Source: an uncultured Pseudomonadales bacterium (GTDB taxonomy: Bacteria > Pseudomonadota > Gammaproteobacteria > Pseudomonadales > Azotimanducaceae). Taken from it: DNA of 64,000 nt. The notes under the pieces were generated by a model. The model saw nothing but the letters and a program-made list of their open reading frames with translations. It was not told the DNA's origin and ran no database searches. A program made the position numbers and the translations under genes. Shown in pieces: positions 61,699 through 64,000 of this stretch. The stretch is taken from NCBI GenBank assembly GCA_958296295.1, contig OY282460.1, positions 3,952,291-4,016,290 of the forward strand. Direction: 5' to 3'. Position 1 is the stretch's first letter. Every line of letters starts with the position of its first letter.

Positions 61699-62717
61699 AT
61701 GGCCCGAGTTCGCGCGCCGACGTCGCGCTGCTGGCCGTAAACGGGCTCACCGTCGAGTTCGACACCGACGAGGGCGTCGTGCGCGCCGTGGACGGCGTGA
61801 CTTTCGACGTGAAACCCGGCGAAACGCTGGGCATCGTCGGCGAGTCGGGTTGCGGGAAGAGCGTCACCGCGCTTTCCATCATGCGTCTGCTGCCGCAGCC
61901 GATGGGCCGGATCGTCGGCGGCGAGATCCTTTTCGACGGCGAGAATCTGCGGCAGCTGCCTTTGGCGGCCATGCAGCGCATTCGCGGCGCCCGCATCGGC
62001 ATGGTGTTTCAAGAGCCGATGACCGCATTGAATCCGGTTCACACCATCGGTCGGCAACTCGCCGAGTCGCTGCTGCTGCACGAGGGGCTGCGGCCGAACG
62101 ACGCGCTTCGGCAAAGCATGGACATGCTGCATCGGGTGGGTATTCCGGCGCCGGATGTGCGCATGACGGAGTACCCGCACCAGCTCTCCGGCGGCATGCG
62201 GCAGCGCGTGGTAATGGCCATAGCGTTGGCCTGCAAGCCGGATCTGCTGATCGCCGACGAACCGACGACGGCGTTGGACGTGACCGTCCAAGCGCAGATT
62301 CTCGCGCTGATGCGCGAATTGCAGGACGATCTCGGCATGGCGGTGGTGCTCATCACCCACGACCTTGGCGTTATCGCCGAAACCTCCGATCGAGCGGTTG
62401 TGATGTACGCCGGCCGCATCGCCGAACACGGCAGCGTCTATGACATTTTCGACCGTCCGGCGCATCCGTACACGCAAGGGTTGCTAACCTCCATTCCCAC
62501 TCTTTCCACCATGCGCAAATCGAAGTTGCCGGTGATCGAGGGGATGGTGCCGAGCTTGGCGGACCTGCCGCAGGGTTGCCGATTCGAGAACCGTTGCGCC
62601 CATCGCCAGCCGCGTTGCGCCGAAGCGCCGCCGGAACGCGAACTGGTAGCCGGAACGCACGGCGTCAGCTGTTACCGCTGGCGTGAACTGACACCCTCGG
62701 CGGCGGCGAATCCATGA
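61695..62717 (+). CDS. Peptide ABC transporter ATP-binding protein (DppD-like)
   Basis: 340 residues. Walker A GESGCGKSVTALSIM, Q-loop FQEPMTALNP, signature LSGGMRQRVVMAIALA, Walker B LLIADEPTTALDV and the switch histidine in ITHDLGV are all intact. The C-terminus has the oligopeptide-transporter extension with cysteines (GCRFENRCAHRQPRC), which often binds an iron-sulfur cluster in DppD/F proteins. GTG start overlapping the binding-protein stop (GTGA); its own stop overlaps the next ATPase start (ATGA). Confidence 0.94.
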   Translation: MNGPSSRADVALLAVNGLTVEFDTDEGVVRAVDGVTFDVKPGETLGIVGESGCGKSVTALSIMRLLPQPMGRIVGGEILFDGENLRQLPLAAMQRIRGARIGMVFQEPMTALNPVHTIGRQLAESLLLHEGLRPNDALRQSMDMLHRVGIPAPDVRMTEYPHQLSGGMRQRVVMAIALACKPDLLIADEPTTALDVTVQAQILALMRELQDDLGMAVVLITHDLGVIAETSDRAVVMYAGRIAEHGSVYDIFDRPAHPYTQGLLTSIPTLSTMRKSKLPVIEGMVPSLADLPQGCRFENRCAHRQPRCAEAPPERELVAGTHGVSCYRWRELTPSAAANP

Positions 62718-63706
62718 ACGTCGAAACGCCCGAACCCGCCGGCCCGCTGCTGGAAGTTGCCGATCTGTCCATGCACTTCCCGGTTCGCGAAGGCGTGTTG
62801 CGCCGCGCGCGCCGTTTCAACCGAGCGGTTGACGGCGTGAGCTTCGCCATCGCCAGCGGCGAGACGCTAGGCCTGGTCGGCGAATCCGGTTGTGGCAAAT
62901 CGACTTTGGGGCGTTGCGTCGCCCGCCTGCACGCGCCCACCGACGGCAGCATCAACTTCCAAGGCGAAGAGATCACGCGCTTGCGGGGTGGGCGTTTGAG
63001 ACCCCTGCGTCGCCACATCCAAATGGTGTTCCAAGATCCGATGGAGTCCCTGAACGCTCGCCACAACGTGGGCGACATTCTGCGCGAGCCGCTGGTGGTG
63101 CAGCGGGTGGGCGATCGCGCGAGCCGAGAGCTGCGAGTGCGCGAACTGCTGGACATCGTCGGCCTTCCCGCTCGTTCGGCCCAGCGCTATCCGTTCGAGT
63201 TTTCCGGCGGCCAACGACAACGCATCGGCATTGCCAGGGCCATCGCATTGAAGCCGCGTCTGGTGATCTGCGACGAACCGGTTTCCGCCCTTGACGTCTC
63301 CATCCAAAGCCAGATCCTCAATCTGCTAAACGACCTGCAACGCGAGTTCCGCCTTTCCTATTTGTTCATCGCCCACGACCTCGCCGTGGTGAAACACACC
63401 TCGGACCGAATCGCCGTCATGTATCTCGGCAAGATCGTCGAGACCGGCGATGGCGAAAGCATCTACCGGGCACCGCGGCATCCGTACACGAAATCCCTGA
63501 TCAGCGCCATTCCGGTGCCGGACCCGCACCAGCGGGCGCGCCGCGAAGTGCTCTGGGGCGACGTGCCTTCCCCGATCGACCCGCCGAGCGGTTGCGCCTT
63601 TCATCCCCGTTGCCCCATGGCGACAGCGCGTTGCCGAGTGGAAACGCCGGCCTTGCGTGCCGTGCGAAGCGCGCCGCAGCGCGTGGCCTGCCATCTGGTG
63701 GATTGA
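62714..63706 (+). CDS. Peptide ABC transporter ATP-binding protein (DppF-like)
   Basis: 330 residues with Walker A GESGCGKSTLGRCVA, Q-loop FQDPMESLNARH, signature FSGGQRQRIGIARAIAL, Walker B LVICDEPVSALDV, the switch histidine in IAHDLAV, and the cysteine-containing C-terminal extension (GCAFHPRCPMATARC). It pairs with the preceding ATPase. In E. coli YejF both ATPases are fused into one protein; here they remain separate genes. Last gene of the operon; a 68-bp gap precedes the convergent DUF86 gene. Confidence 0.94.
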   Translation: MNVETPEPAGPLLEVADLSMHFPVREGVLRRARRFNRAVDGVSFAIASGETLGLVGESGCGKSTLGRCVARLHAPTDGSINFQGEEITRLRGGRLRPLRRHIQMVFQDPMESLNARHNVGDILREPLVVQRVGDRASRELRVRELLDIVGLPARSAQRYPFEFSGGQRQRIGIARAIALKPRLVICDEPVSALDVSIQSQILNLLNDLQREFRLSYLFIAHDLAVVKHTSDRIAVMYLGKIVETGDGESIYRAPRHPYTKSLISAIPVPDPHQRARREVLWGDVPSPIDPPSGCAFHPRCPMATARCRVETPALRAVRSAPQRVACHLVD

Positions 63707-63774
63707 AGCCGCGGGAACGGCGGCTCGCCTTCGCCCGCGCCAACCGGCCCGCTGACGCCGGCTGGCACCCGCGG

Positions 63775-64000
63775 TCAATCCGCGCTTTCGCCGCCCACCT
63801 TCTTCACGGCCCACCGCCCTAGTTCCCGCAGTTCGTCCAAGTGTTCCCGAATTGCCCGGTAGGAGACGAGATGGTCGATGTTCGCGCATTGATGCACCAA
63901 GACGTTGCGAAAGCCCGCCCAGCCGCGCAGCTTCTCCGCCAGGTCGTTGTCGATTTCGCCGGCCTCTTCCAACACGGAGAACGCATCGCGGTTGGTTTCC
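63775..64000 (-). CDS. DUF86 / HepT-like protein, C-terminal part (5' end outside window)
   Basis: The frame is open to the right edge, so the N-terminus is missing. The visible 75 residues contain LAEKLRGWAGFRNVLVHQCANID and end WAVKKVGGESAD. HepT-type RNases or toxins carry an RX4HXY motif; here the arginine and histidine are kept (RNVLVH) but the following position pattern gives QC, not a tyrosine, so activity is doubtful. HepT normally pairs with a MntA nucleotidyltransferase antitoxin, which would lie outside the window if present. Confidence 0.75.
   Translation of the reverse strand, partial: ETNRDAFSVLEEAGEIDNDLAEKLRGWAGFRNVLVHQCANIDHLVSYRAIREHLDELRELGRWAVKKVGGESAD

Noticed and set aside
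1..64000. CRISPR arrays, rRNA and tRNA genes
   Set aside because: No regularly spaced short repeats and no cloverleaf or rRNA-like stretch was found by reading; an automated search would be needed for certainty.

Overview
The window is GC-rich, densely coded bacterial DNA. The gene set points to a gammaproteobacterium: an RpoH with its RpoH box, adjacent cmoA and cmoB, a Ppx/GppA phosphatase beside PPK1, penicillin-binding protein 1C next to an alpha-2-macroglobulin, a DmsE/MtrA decaheme cytochrome with an MtrB-type barrel, and a Yej-like peptide ABC transporter. Paired PhyH dioxygenases, a DUF35-thiolase pair and TonB-dependent uptake suit a marine or host-associated lineage, but no marker gene fixes the taxon.

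Layout. 1-15.7 kb is a housekeeping block: NfeD/slipin, coaD, an SRPBCC-like/PDZ protein, trmB, rpoH, ppx and ppk (convergent), cmoA-cmoB, a small membrane protein, an acyl-CoA dehydrogenase, two translationally overlapping PhyH dioxygenases, and an exbB-exbD-exbD operon. 15.7-32.8 kb is an accessory region. It holds five insertion sequences (two ISAs1-type, one IS481-like, one IS4-like, one ISKra4-type), two secreted or membrane proteins of unknown role, and a two-gene module on the minus strand: a ClpP-like protease fused to a VirD4/TraG-like ATPase, followed by rmuC. The module and two nested insertion sequences lie between two 60-bp direct repeats (58/60 identical) at 23110 and 31375. Several genes here carry frameshifts or a stop codon, so the region is decaying or contains homopolymer sequence errors.

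32.9-52.4 kb is one long co-directional minus-strand run. Read in transcription order it is: TonB-dependent receptor, a 1515-residue secreted beta-propeller/LRR protein, a diheme cytochrome c, a decaheme cytochrome c, an MtrB-type porin, alpha-2-macroglobulin, PBP1C. The first five genes overlap or nearly touch, so a trans-outer-membrane electron conduit appears to be co-expressed with a receptor and a large exported protein. 52.5-63.7 kb is plus-strand: ilvH-ilvC behind a good sigma70-type promoter, larB, DUF35-thiolase, a YfcE-like phosphodiesterase, and a five-gene peptide ABC transporter. The window ends in a partial DUF86/HepT-like gene on the minus strand.

No tRNA, rRNA, CRISPR array or phage structural gene was seen. 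The best candidates for something undescribed are the ClpP-like/TraG-like fusion with RmuC between direct repeats, and the receptor/propeller/Mtr operon.
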